Made by a program: the position numbers and the translations under genes. From Dromaius novaehollandiae (taxonomy: Eukaryota > Chordata > Aves > Casuariiformes > Dromaiidae), in assembly GCF_036370855.1 (NCBI RefSeq), contig NC_088105.1, forward strand, positions 12,963,619 to 13,027,618: DNA of 64,000 nt. The letters are read 5' to 3'. This document shows, in pieces, positions 39,401 to 49,100 of the stretch (position 1 is its first letter; the number at the start of each line of letters is the position of its first letter). Under the pieces are notes generated by a model. It had not been told where the DNA came from and did not search any database. It worked only from the letters and a program-made list of their open reading frames with translations.

Positions 39401-41612
39401 CATTTGTATGGGAAGCAGAGGGTGCAGGCAGTGTCCAGGCTCTGCCTGTCCGCAGGATACTCCCGTGACAGTGTGGAGCACCACGCTGCTGGGCTGACAC
39501 ACTGCCGGTAAGACTTAACTGCAAGGCACTCGAGCCCAGTGCTCGGCTGGGTGGCCGCTGCCATCTCTCACGCTGCTGCTGCTGCGCCGTGGTGTGACAG
39601 CCAAAACATCTGGCGGCTGCAGGGCCCTCGGCAGCAGGGAGAGCAGGGAGGGCAGGGCAAGGTGTGAGGCCTGGGTGCTCTGTGATCTCCAAGGGCCGTT
39701 CGTCCGCAGCAAGCCTGGGACGCTCCAGGGCTGCTTGGAGAAGAGCAAGGATGCAAAAGCAGTCTCCCTCCCTCAGGCACAGCCTCTTTCTGGGCAGATC
39801 TGCCCTCTGGCACAGCAGGACTGTCACTGGGGCAGCTCTTGTTTTGCTGCCCAGGAGGGTTTAAACCCCACGTCGTGTGTGGATATGGCACAAAGCTGGA
39901 TCATCTGCATTATCCCCTCTCCTTGATGTGTTTCCTGGTAGGCTCTAAGGCCCTTTCCACTGCCTGTGGCACCCAGAGCCATCAGAAGGGCTAGCGACAC
40001 CAAATGTTAATGAAAACACAAAATTACAGGGTGAAAAGGTGGGAAAAGACAAGACAGATTCTGCTGAGGTTTTTATTGCCAGCTGGGAGCATTTACCCCT
40101 CTGGTGTGCATCTTGGCAGCACCAAGCCTCAGGACGAGCTCTGCACGCGCACCCCTCTCGTCTGTGAGCACCTGCAGACTGCTGCAACAGCAAATTCACA
40201 GGGCTGGTGCTGTATGTTTTGGGGGAGGGCTCTGCTCCTCAAAGTGCAGCAACAGCTGCGGTGATTCATACCTGTTCTGTGCCTCCTGCGGGGCAAAACT
40301 GTCCTTCCTTATTCAGCGCCCTGACATGTGCACACGTTTCCATTGCAGAGCACTCATTACTAATTCACCTGTGAGTTTCAGGCCTTTTGTAACATCCTGC
40401 AGGCTGACGGGGTTACGGGCTTGCAGCGTGAGCGTGGGGGTTGCTGCCTACTGTGGCTCTGATTACACTGCAGCAGGAGCCCCTGTCCCGAGCGGAGCTG
40501 TCTGCGACATCTCTCAGGGAGATGTCTGTTTTGGCCCTCTGTTCTGCAAGGCTGTGTTTAAACCCAGAGTGAGTTTTGTGACCGTGTTGTTCATACACAC
40601 TGAACTCGGTCCGTCTATCAGCTCAAAGTCTGTTCATTAAACAGCAGCCCTCCCCCTACCCTGACGTCCTGTTCCAAATCAGATGTTTTTTGTTAAGAAG
40701 AAGCTGCTATGATGGTTTCCTTGGCTACAGTACATAGCAGCTAATCATGTCATCAGACCATTTTACAATGCCATGCTTCAGATGGGCAAATTTAGACCTG
40801 GCTATCAGCGAAATTGCTAACATTTTGATAGCAACAAATACATTTTACACCAATCTACCCAAATATACCAGCGCCAGGGTAGGCAAGTCCCTTCTCTCCT
40901 GTATCAGGAGCAGATGCACACAGCTGCTGAGATCTATGCTTACCACTGTGTGAGCTGTACTGCCATGAAAAATCTCCCCAAAGTGCCCTGCATGCCCCAG
41001 CCTCCAGACCAAAGACAGAGGTGGGTGGGGAAGCTCTATGCACCCTAACTGCAGGGATGGGGAAAGACGCTGAACCAGCAGTGCTTGGCCAGGATGTCCG
41101 GTCCCAGGGCACGGCTCCAAGGAAAGCTCTCCCTGCAAATCCCAGGACATGCTGATGTGCCCCTGGGCTGCCACGAGGCTGCCAGCAGCAGAAGTCTGAG
41201 CAGTCACCAAGGAGGTGGCCTGCGACGACTCCCTTGGTGACTCTGCAACTTACGCCTCGGCTGCCTGGCTGTCAGCGCCAGTGTTTGCTAGCGCCCGGTA
41301 TCATATGCACCAAGGGTGCTTCCCTCAGCAAATATTTAACCGCGCAGCAATGTATGGCAGAGGGGACAGCTGCGCTACGACACGAGCAAGCAGGGCCTCG
41401 GCGGCCGTGGTTGTTACCTGTGCTAAGGGGGCCCTGACTCTGCCCTCCCCCTGCTCCTCCTGGCGCTTCCCCAATCAAAACGTTACATGCCGCAATCCCC
41501 CAAAGGCACCGACTGTAGGGCCCGGGGTGTGTGTGGGGGGGGGCGCGGGCAGCAACAGCGCTGGCACGGCAGCCACCGACCGCTGCCTCCATCGTCTCGT
41601 GGAGGCCGGTGC

Positions 41613-41623
41613 AAAATGGCGGC
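41613..41623 (+). promoter_or_regulatory. YY1-like element
   Basis: AAAATGGCGGC matches the extended YY1 consensus (AANATGGCGGC), common just downstream of transcription starts in TATA-less promoters. It lies about 750 bases upstream of the SUCO start codon. Confidence 0.6.
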
Positions 41624-41665
41624 AGAGAGGTGGGCCTGGCGGGCGGACCCCCCCTGCTCTCTCGG

Positions 41666-41684
41666 AACTACAGCTCCCAGCAGC
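41666..41684 (+). promoter_or_regulatory. ZNF143/THAP11-like element (ACTACA...CCCAG)
   Basis: AACTACAGCTCCCAGCAGC closely resembles the vertebrate promoter motif ACTACAATTCCCAGCATGC bound by ZNF143 and THAP11. It is about 45 bases past the YY1-like element and about 700 bases before the SUCO start codon. Confidence 0.6.
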
Positions 41685-41768
41685 CCCGCGCGACCGCCCC
41701 GCGCTGCCCGCTAGGAGATGGCGTTCCCCCGCCCTGGGAACCGTTTTTCCGCTGGGGGCCTCCGTTGC

Positions 41769-41776
41769 GACCAATC
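41769..41776 (+). promoter_or_regulatory. CCAAT box
   Basis: ACCAATCG in forward orientation within GCGACCAATCGGCG is a good NF-Y site inside the CpG island, about 90 bases after the ZNF143-like element. Confidence 0.6.
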
Positions 41777-42190
41777 GGCGCTCGCCTGCCTGGGACAGAC
41801 GAAGGAGAAGCCTGACCAAAAAGATCTGTCATGTCGGAGCGCCGCTCCTGAAAATGTCCCCCTGCGGAGGTAATGACCCTTCCCTTCCTCGCGCGCACCG
41901 CGACTGCCGGGGTTTGCCGTCAGCCGTTATTTATTATGGCGATTTTCCCTTTAACGGATCGTTTCATGAGGGCGCCTGAGAGAGGTCCTTGGAGGGGCGG
42001 GGAAAGGAGGCCGCTCTCTGATTCGCCGCCGTGGCTGCGGGAAGGAGCCAGTCGGCGCCAGCAACAGGCGGAGGGGAGGGCGTGTCCATCTCCAGGTGCG
42101 CAAGCCATTGGCCCCGGTGGGGCGAGGAGGTGGGGTTTGTGGCGGGGGGAGGGTGACGCGTATCCTTCCAGCTCAGCGCGTGAAGGGATA

Positions 42191-42212
42191 AGGGGCGGGG
42201 GGGGAGGGGGGC
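42191..42212 (+). promoter_or_regulatory. G-rich run, potential G-quadruplex / GC box
   Basis: Runs of four, eight and six G separated by single C and A bases meet the usual G3+N1-7 pattern on the plus strand, and the first part is also a GC box (GGGGCGGGG). It lies about 150 bases upstream of the SUCO start codon, in promoter or 5' UTR. Confidence 0.6.
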
Positions 42213-42319
42213 CGGCTCGGCTCGGCGGGCAGTAACGGCTGTGCCGCACCGCGCGGGGGAGGGGCAGCGCCAACGGCTCTGCCGCCGCCGCTTCTCCCGC
42301 TTTCCCTCGGCCGGGGAGG

Positions 42320-42367
42320 ATGCGCCGCCTCTTCGCGGCCGCGGGAGGTAGACGGGGAAGACGATGA
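42320..42367 (+). CDS. Upstream ORF overlapping the SUCO start (15 codons)
   Basis: ATG at 42320 (A at -3) opens an arginine-rich 15-codon frame, MRRLFAAAGGRRGRR, that ends at TGA 42365-42367. The stop overlaps the SUCO ATG (42364-42366) as ATGA. If the transcript starts upstream of 42320, ribosomes translating this uORF would finish exactly on the SUCO start, so it could set the efficiency of SUCO translation. Expression and conservation are unknown. Confidence 0.45.
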   Translation: MRRLFAAAGGRRGRR

Positions 42368-42428
42368 AGGAGCCGCCCCGCCGGCTCCTGGCCCTGGGCT
42401 CCTGCCTCTTCCTCTGCGCCGTGCTGTG
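42364..42428 (+). CDS. SUCO: SUCO exon 1: signal peptide
   Basis: Starts ATG 42364 and encodes MKEPPRRLLALGSCLFLCAVL plus two bases of Trp22, ending at donor GTG/GTGAGTG (phase 2). Human SUCO begins MKKHRRALALVSCLFLCSLVW, so the start is secure. Basic residues followed by a hydrophobic core form the signal peptide that sends the protein to the ER. The 5' UTR lies in the CpG island and holds a uORF ending at this start. Confidence 0.96.
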
Positions 42429-43791
42429 GTGAGTGCCGGCCGCGCCGCCCCGCACCTGGCGGGCCCCCTCCGCCGCGGCTCCCTTGCCGCTCCCGGCGGC
42501 GGGGCGTCCTGCCGCTCGGGGCTGTCGGCGAGCGGTGCCGGTGCCCGGCTGGCGACGCCGCGGGCCCGGCCGCCGTCGGGTTTCGCCCGGAGCGGTGCCC
42601 GTCGGAGGCGTGCCGCGCTCCCCGTGCCCCGGGTCGGGAGCCTGCTGCTGCCCTGGCGCCGGCGCGGCGAGTGCCTTGGTCGGGGTCCTGAGAGCTGATG
42701 CTGGGAGCACGAGAAAGGGGAGGTGGAAGTGGGAAAATGCCATTAGAGGAAGGAAGATGCTGCCTTTGGAAAGAGAAGGTGTTAACGTGCTGGCGACATG
42801 CTGCGTTGTGCTGTGGGAGAGGAGGGCAGCAGGTTTCGGGAGGGTGCTGTTTCTTAACAAGAAAGTCTCTTTGTGTGAATCGTAATAGATCTAAGTAATT
42901 TGTTGTGTTCATGAAAGTAAGGAGTGTCATATTTAGAGTCCCTTTTTGGGTATCAAGGGTTCAAAGTCGCACTGTGCGTTTCTTTATGCATTCTGTTTTC
43001 GGTCTGAGCTTTTGGTAGGAAGACTTGCTGCTTTTTTTTCCATTCAGACTGGAATTTGGTTGTGTTCTCCAAAAGATCAATGGCTTGACTCTTGGTAAGG
43101 TACAGCCTGTATGCCCTTTCACTTCTGCGCAGATCACATTTTTCAGAGGTGTTCTCTATAGCGATTCTCTTGGCTATACTTTGTCCCTGCATCTTCTGTT
43201 TACTTTGCTTTCAGGCTTCCTTAAAGTGCGACCTTTATCAGACCCCAAACATTAGAATGCACTTCTGCATGATAATTTTTAAATTTCTTCTAAAACTTTG
43301 ACCTGCTTTGAACTTTGTGACTCACTGAGAAATCATAGCCAGTTTGAGCAGCAAACTGCAGACATTAAAACATAAACAGTAGCAGTTGTCAGAGATAGTT
43401 GTATAGCCGATCTGTTATTTTAATGTTTCCTGAAAAATGTTTAAATAGTCTAGTTTAAAAGTATTTCAAAAGTTTTTTTTACGTTATTTATTTTTCTTGC
43501 AGTTGATTCTGATTGGATGAACAAGGGGAAGCCCCTTAGGCTGTGGAGATCTGTGTATACAGAATCAATTGCAAAACTGACACTGAAACTCCTGTAAATA
43601 GGTTCAGATGGTCCTGGATCAGATTTGGTTCACTTCATCACAGTTTGTTTTTTAGGAGAGAATACAATGAGTCCTCAAAGCTCAGTTACCACGCTGACAT
43701 TTAGGAAAAGTTAAAAACAGAAAAGTTTCTAGCTATATAGATTTGATTAACTGAGCTGTGAACCTAATGTAACCCTCTACAGACAGCTGCC

Positions 43792-43811
43792 TTTTTTTTT
43801 TTTTTTTTTTT
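43792..43811. repeat. T20 homopolymer
   Basis: Twenty consecutive T in SUCO intron 1. No retroposon body is recognisable next to it. Confidence 0.9.
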
Positions 43812-45191
43812 GACAATTAAGTTTCTTCCTTGAGATTCTTATTAGGAAAGCAGTCTTGGGATTTTTACTTGCTGTGCATTGAGGGCTGATGATCTGCTTC
43901 TGTTTTAGGATGCTCTGTAAGTAGACGCTTTTGCAGTTTAATGATATGGTCAAAGTAATTTTTGTTGTGTTCTTAGTCTGTTGTTTTAACAGATGCCTTA
44001 TTTTTTTCTTAAAATAAAGTTATCTACTCTGTTGTTGAAGTAATATATTTGATCAGCTTGTAAAGATATGCTTTCCTTGTAAAGTTCAGACAACATGTAC
44101 TTTCATCTTGGGTATGTTTGGGGGAAAAATTGGTCAGAGTCTTTTCTTGCTCTTAAAAAGAGATTGCCCTTTCAAGTAGTGTCTTGTCTGATCTGTAGCT
44201 TGCACTAGACTATCTCCGAACTTTTGCTGTTGAGAAATTGTTCAGGCTGTTGCTCACCCTGCTTGCTCTGACTGCTTTCGGTTAAAGAACCAGTAGACTA
44301 ATTTAGATGGAGGGAGGGATACAACTCTTTAGTTCGTTGTCCAAATACTAATTCACATTAGAGAGTTTTAAAATCCTCTGTTTACAGGATAGCATTAAGG
44401 CTTTCTGTAATTTCAGCAGCCATGTCAAGTTTGTAATTGGGAAGTTTCTGAGTCTGTTAATCCTTGTCTTTTTGCTGAGCTATGTAATGTGGGAAGTGAT
44501 GTATTTGTTATTTATTTCTTTAAAAAAAAATCACCAACTTTTTTCATGCAAGCCACTAGAAAACCTTTAAATAGTAAGTGGAAGACTTTGACTTGCTTCT
44601 TAAGACTGTGTTACAAATATTGGCATTTCCTATAACTGAGTCTGCCAGGTCTTTTTAAATTTAGTTGTCTTGAAATGTGTTCTTCCAAGGATTCAGTGCT
44701 AATAAGAGAGAAGCTCTTTTCTTGTGGATGAAAGTAATGGTGTGTTACAGCAGAGGATCAAAATGGAAACAAAAAAACAGGAGAAAAATTAAAGGAAAAA
44801 GACAAAATAGAGCTGCTGAAAGAATACTTTAGGCTACTTGGACTCTCGTGTTTTTTAAACCTGGACTGTTTTATTCCTGGATAGGTGGTTATGTTCTTTG
44901 TTTTGGTGAAATTAAACTTAAAGTGGTGGTGGTGGTGGGGTTGTCTCCCAAGCATGTATTATAAAGCTTCCTAAACAAGCTGGTGCAATGGAAGAAGTAT
45001 CAACTGGTAAATATCGATTGTAAGACATCTGACAGTTTCCTTACAGGGTGAGCTTTTTTAAAAACAGTTTCTGGTAACTTAAAAATGTGACTATTGGGCA
45101 TTAAGAAGTCTATAGACGGATGGAAGTTTGGGTTTAGTGATTTACTAGCTGTGCCTTTTTAATAAGGGTACTTTGGGAATTTGGGGAAAAA

Positions 45192-45225
45192 AGGAATTTA
45201 CATTCCTTTGGGAATGTAAAATCCT
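45192..45225. repeat. 15-bp inverted repeat with 4-base loop
   Basis: AGGAATTTACATTCC (45192-45206) and GGAATGTAAAATCCT (45211-45225) are reverse complements with a single mismatch around loop TTTG. The stem is too short for a typical microRNA precursor. It lies in SUCO intron 1. Confidence 0.85.
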
Positions 45226-46081
45226 GTAGTTCATGTGTGATATTTTCCCTAGCAATGTTGTTCCAGGTAGTTCAAAAGATTGTGGTGGCTGCCTGGTTTT
45301 AGAGAAATACTTTTGATGGAGGTAAGGCTTGGGAATATACTTCTCTAAAAAATAATACACATCTGTGCAAATTGGAGCTCTGACTGTATATAAGTGACTC
45401 CTGTTGTTCTGAATCTGCACAAAGGTTTTTTATGCTTTTGTTAATCCCTTTGTGTGGATGATCATAATAGAAAAACACTCTTCAGATTCGTATTGCTTCA
45501 CAGTTTGACAATATACAGAGCTAAATAAGTGGCATAGATTTAGAAGCTCATAGACATTCTAGTACTGTCTGAATTGAGACCAGCTGTGACCATAGTTTAA
45601 ACAATAAGCTGTATAAATTGTTCTGACATCACCTTTTGCCTACCAAAAGTGCACTTTCAAAGTGTTAGATACAATTTTCATAAAGAAATGATTCATGCCC
45701 TAATTTGTGCTTCTATGATTCATTTCATCACAGAATCACAAAGTGCTTTGCACATCCTGATTTATTTAGCTTTATGAACCATTTTATCATTCTCAGTTTT
45801 ACAATTATAAATAAAAGGAAGGTAGGGATTATGTGCATGTGCACGTTAGGATCCTTTAGTTGTAGCTGCTTTGAGAGTATGCTGTATCAGTAAAGTAAGG
45901 CTTGTATCAAAGTGACTCAGTGGTAAGATGTGCTATTTCTGATGGAAAAGCCCCTCATGTAGTAGCTCTACTGACTCAGAAACCCATAATGGGAATGTAC
46001 CCTGAAAATTTTAAAAGTCAAAATGAGTCAGTAGCATAGCCAGGGCTAACATCCAAATACAAGTACCTTGGAGAGGATAGA

Positions 46082-46104
46082 TTTTTTTTTTTTTTTTTTT
46101 TTTT
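46082..46104. repeat. T23 homopolymer
   Basis: Twenty-three consecutive T in SUCO intron 1. No tailed retroposon could be identified beside it. Confidence 0.9.
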
Positions 46105-49100
46105 ACTTTGTATCTTCCCTAAAACAGGTTAAGCCTGAGGATTTATATGTATTTTATTGAGATAAAATATTCCTAGTTTTCCTGTCTTTGGTTTACATTA
46201 TAGCCTCTTACGTAGTTGAAAGTGTCCTTGTTGAAAGCTTCTGCAATGCAAGAAGAGCTCTAAAAGCAAGGCTATATTTGTAGTGTGATATTATTATGAA
46301 TTATGCTTTCTGGGTCAGAAGTCACAGAAGTAGAGATTTAGCTGCTTGAACATTTATTGGCCCTATTGCAGACTTTTTAGCTTAAGGTTGAAGGTTGCAC
46401 TTGTTAATAATGGGGAGCAAGATGGATTGGAGGCAGTACCGTGAGGCTTTTGTTCTGAAGTGTAGCTGATGTCTTATCTTAGAAATAAACTTTGCAGCAG
46501 TCATGCTTACAGGAGGCTGCCCTAATGTTCTGGGTAGAGCTGTTAGTGTAACTTACTTGTACTGAGGTTCAAACTTCTGTCTGCTGACTCCCCTCTTGTA
46601 TTTTTACTTTAATCTGTTTAAAAGACTGATACTAAAATAAGCGGTGTGTGTGTATTTTACAGCAGGAAGAAATTAAGTGACTTGCACTGTTTGTATAACC
46701 AACACTTGTTTCAGGCATCTGATTTCAAAATGAAAAGTATGCTGTTAGTTATGGAGCACCTTGCTTGAAACTGTCTGTGCCCCGTAGTTAAGGTTGAGAC
46801 AAAAACTGCTCTGTAACTCCTGGACTCCTAAAATCAACTTTGAACATGCCTAGCTTGCAGTGCCTTCAACTTGAGCAGGTTATGGGCAAGCAGAGCCTCT
46901 GCTATCTTTTCTTAAAGACACATCCTTGGCTCAGTTGGTTCTTAAATATTTAACTTCTGAAATTGTCTTTGAAAATCAATGGAGTGCTTTCATGTCATAT
47001 CTTCTAAAAGGTTTGTCCCAGAAACTTCAAATTTGTTTGCTTCTTATCCAAGTGGTATATGAAAACTGCATTTACAGTGAATTTTAAGCACGGAGAGTTG
47101 GTGCAGAGCAGCTGAGGAGGTCTCTCAGCCTGCCATTACAGTGTTATGCCTGGGCAGATAAGCTTATGGATTTAAGCAGTGAGATTTTATACATCCCCAA
47201 AGATGTATAAAACCAGACATTACTGCAGACCCTAAAAGCCTTAAACTTTAAGCACAGGTAATTAAAGTTTCTGGTTCATGTCTATTTCACTATCTTCCTG
47301 TTGTCTTTATGGTTGGTATTTATAATTCTTTTTTTTTCCAGAATGTATTATTTTCCCAGAATTCTTGCATGGAAGCGTAACTAGAGAGCTCGACAATGCA
47401 GAAAGACTTTAAGATAACAGCCTTCAGTGCAGTGTTACAGCATTCTCTCTATCAAGAATGACTAGGAAGTCGTGCTGCTTTGAGCTGTTCTAGATGGACA
47501 CGTTCTGAGGGCCAGGGTTTGTAACTTTTGGAAATCTGTCCTGCTTTGGGTGCCTTAAATGGGGTACCCAGATGCTCCTTCCAAGAATGAAGAGAAATGC
47601 TTTTCAAGGTTACTCTATGGTATGCATCTACTGTAGGATTTTGTCTATTATGGGCACTGTATCTAAACAATATACAACTACAGGGCTGTAAAGATGACTT
47701 ATATCAGCCTTCTCTAGATAAGGAGACTGATAGTGCTAGCACTGTAAGAAAGGAAGGAAGAGGTTTTCCAGTGTTAGTCCTCAGCTTTGCTTTCTATTTA
47801 ACTTACTGCAACTGTGGACTGTCACCAACAAGTTTGATGTTCTTCCTCTGCCTTCTCACATATTTACTGTGTGAGTATACAGTAGCTAAAAGCTAACTTT
47901 CTTTTTCTCCCTCAGAATTAATTGGCATGTGCCCGCACAATCACTAGATTGGATCAGGGCGTGTGGGAGAAATGTGTGGCTAAAGGTGGGATGCAAGGCT
48001 GCCCTTTCAGGCTGTAAATCGGTTAAATGTGATGAAATATATGGTGCAAGTGTAACCTGGTTTTATGGTCTTTGTGTGCTGATGCCTTTGAAGTGATGAA
48101 AGCTATATTAAACTGAAGGTTGGGATTTCCCTGTCTCCAGCTATGAAATTTGGCTATTTCAGAAGTATCTTTGTAATGGTCTCTTCTGAATGAATGGAAT
48201 GACTGTCTTTTTGTGGAGCACTCCAATTAGGAGGGGGACTAGAGAGCACGTTCTTTGCAAAAAGTGGGTAAGGCTTTTCTGCGCATGGATGTGGAATGTA
48301 GAAACACTATAGTTAAGGGAAAGTAGTAAGAAATGAGGCGGTATCACTTCAGGGGATAACAGTGCCTTTCTGGAAGCGTCCTTGCTTGGTCTGGATCTAC
48401 AGAGGTAAACTTTAGGGTTTCTTCACTCTCAAAGAACCATCATAATTTTTTAAATTGCCTTGATAATGCATGCTGCTCTTCTGTGGTAATAAGTGGCTTC
48501 TGATTTTTTTTTTTCTTTTTTCTCCACAATGCTGACGAGGATTAACAGCTCTCCATTAAATTTATCAGCATTTATTTCCACGTCATATGGAGAAATGAGT
48601 ATTGTATCCAGGGGATACTGCAAGTCATTGATTACTTTAGCACAGATAGCTTTCCTCTAAATGGTTGAAATAATGCAGCCATCCCAAAAGCCCAGTCTCT
48701 TCTCTGAGAGGTTTACTATTTTCTAGAGACCCCTTTAAATGAGACTCCCTTTTGCTGAACTATTCTGATAACAATATTGACTCTGGTAAGCTACTGGGGA
48801 GAGGTTGAAGATTCCTGCCTTTTGCAGTTTTTTCTGTGTGACCAGCAGCTGGAAGTCGAGAGTCTGGTTTAGGATCTGTTGAGCTCCTCATTGTTACAGA
48901 CTTTTTTCTTTTAACAGTGATGCTAGTGATGGCAGTAAGAGATTGTAGTACTCGTTCAAAATAAAACGTTTTTCCTGCCTTCCTCACCCTTTTACAACTT
49001 TTCTGGCTTTTTAACTGATTAATCCAAAATAAGTTATTTTGTAATCGAGAAGGTAAACTTTTAAACCAACAAACATGCACCTCTCCCCCCTTTCACAGGC

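Larger units (their letters stand above)
15150..41490. other. GC-rich intergenic region between PIGC and SUCO
   Basis: About 26 kb separate the divergently oriented PIGC and SUCO. I recognise no protein family in any of the open frames (up to about 260 codons). They overlap on opposite strands, are biased towards Pro, Ala, Gly, Cys and Ser, and lack consistent exon boundaries. No tRNA, rRNA or known microRNA hairpin is seen. A degraded CR1 tail, two hairpins and a short GGCA-type run (about 20,144-20,163) are the only structures identified. An unannotated lncRNA or enhancers cannot be excluded from sequence alone. Confidence 0.6.
41500..42900 (+). promoter_or_regulatory. SUCO: CpG island and promoter of SUCO
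   Basis: Dense CpG sequence begins about 850 bases upstream of the SUCO start and runs into intron 1. It contains a YY1-like element, a ZNF143/THAP11-like element, a CCAAT box and several GC boxes and G-rich runs, and no clear TATA box, which fits a broad housekeeping promoter. Both strands carry long open frames (for example minus strand 41,920-42,930) that are explained by GC content and the low stop-codon frequency of such DNA. Confidence 0.85.

Noticed and set aside
41920-42930. 336-codon and overlapping 298-codon minus-strand open frames
   Set aside because: They are antisense to the SUCO CpG island and exon 1, are rich in Pro/Ala/Arg/Gly and match no family. Two overlapping frames are open at once, as expected when stop codons are rare in GC-rich DNA.
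43792-46104. T20 and T23 runs as poly(A) tails of minus-strand retroposons
   Set aside because: No retroposon body or flanking target duplication could be seen next to either run, so they are called simple repeats only.
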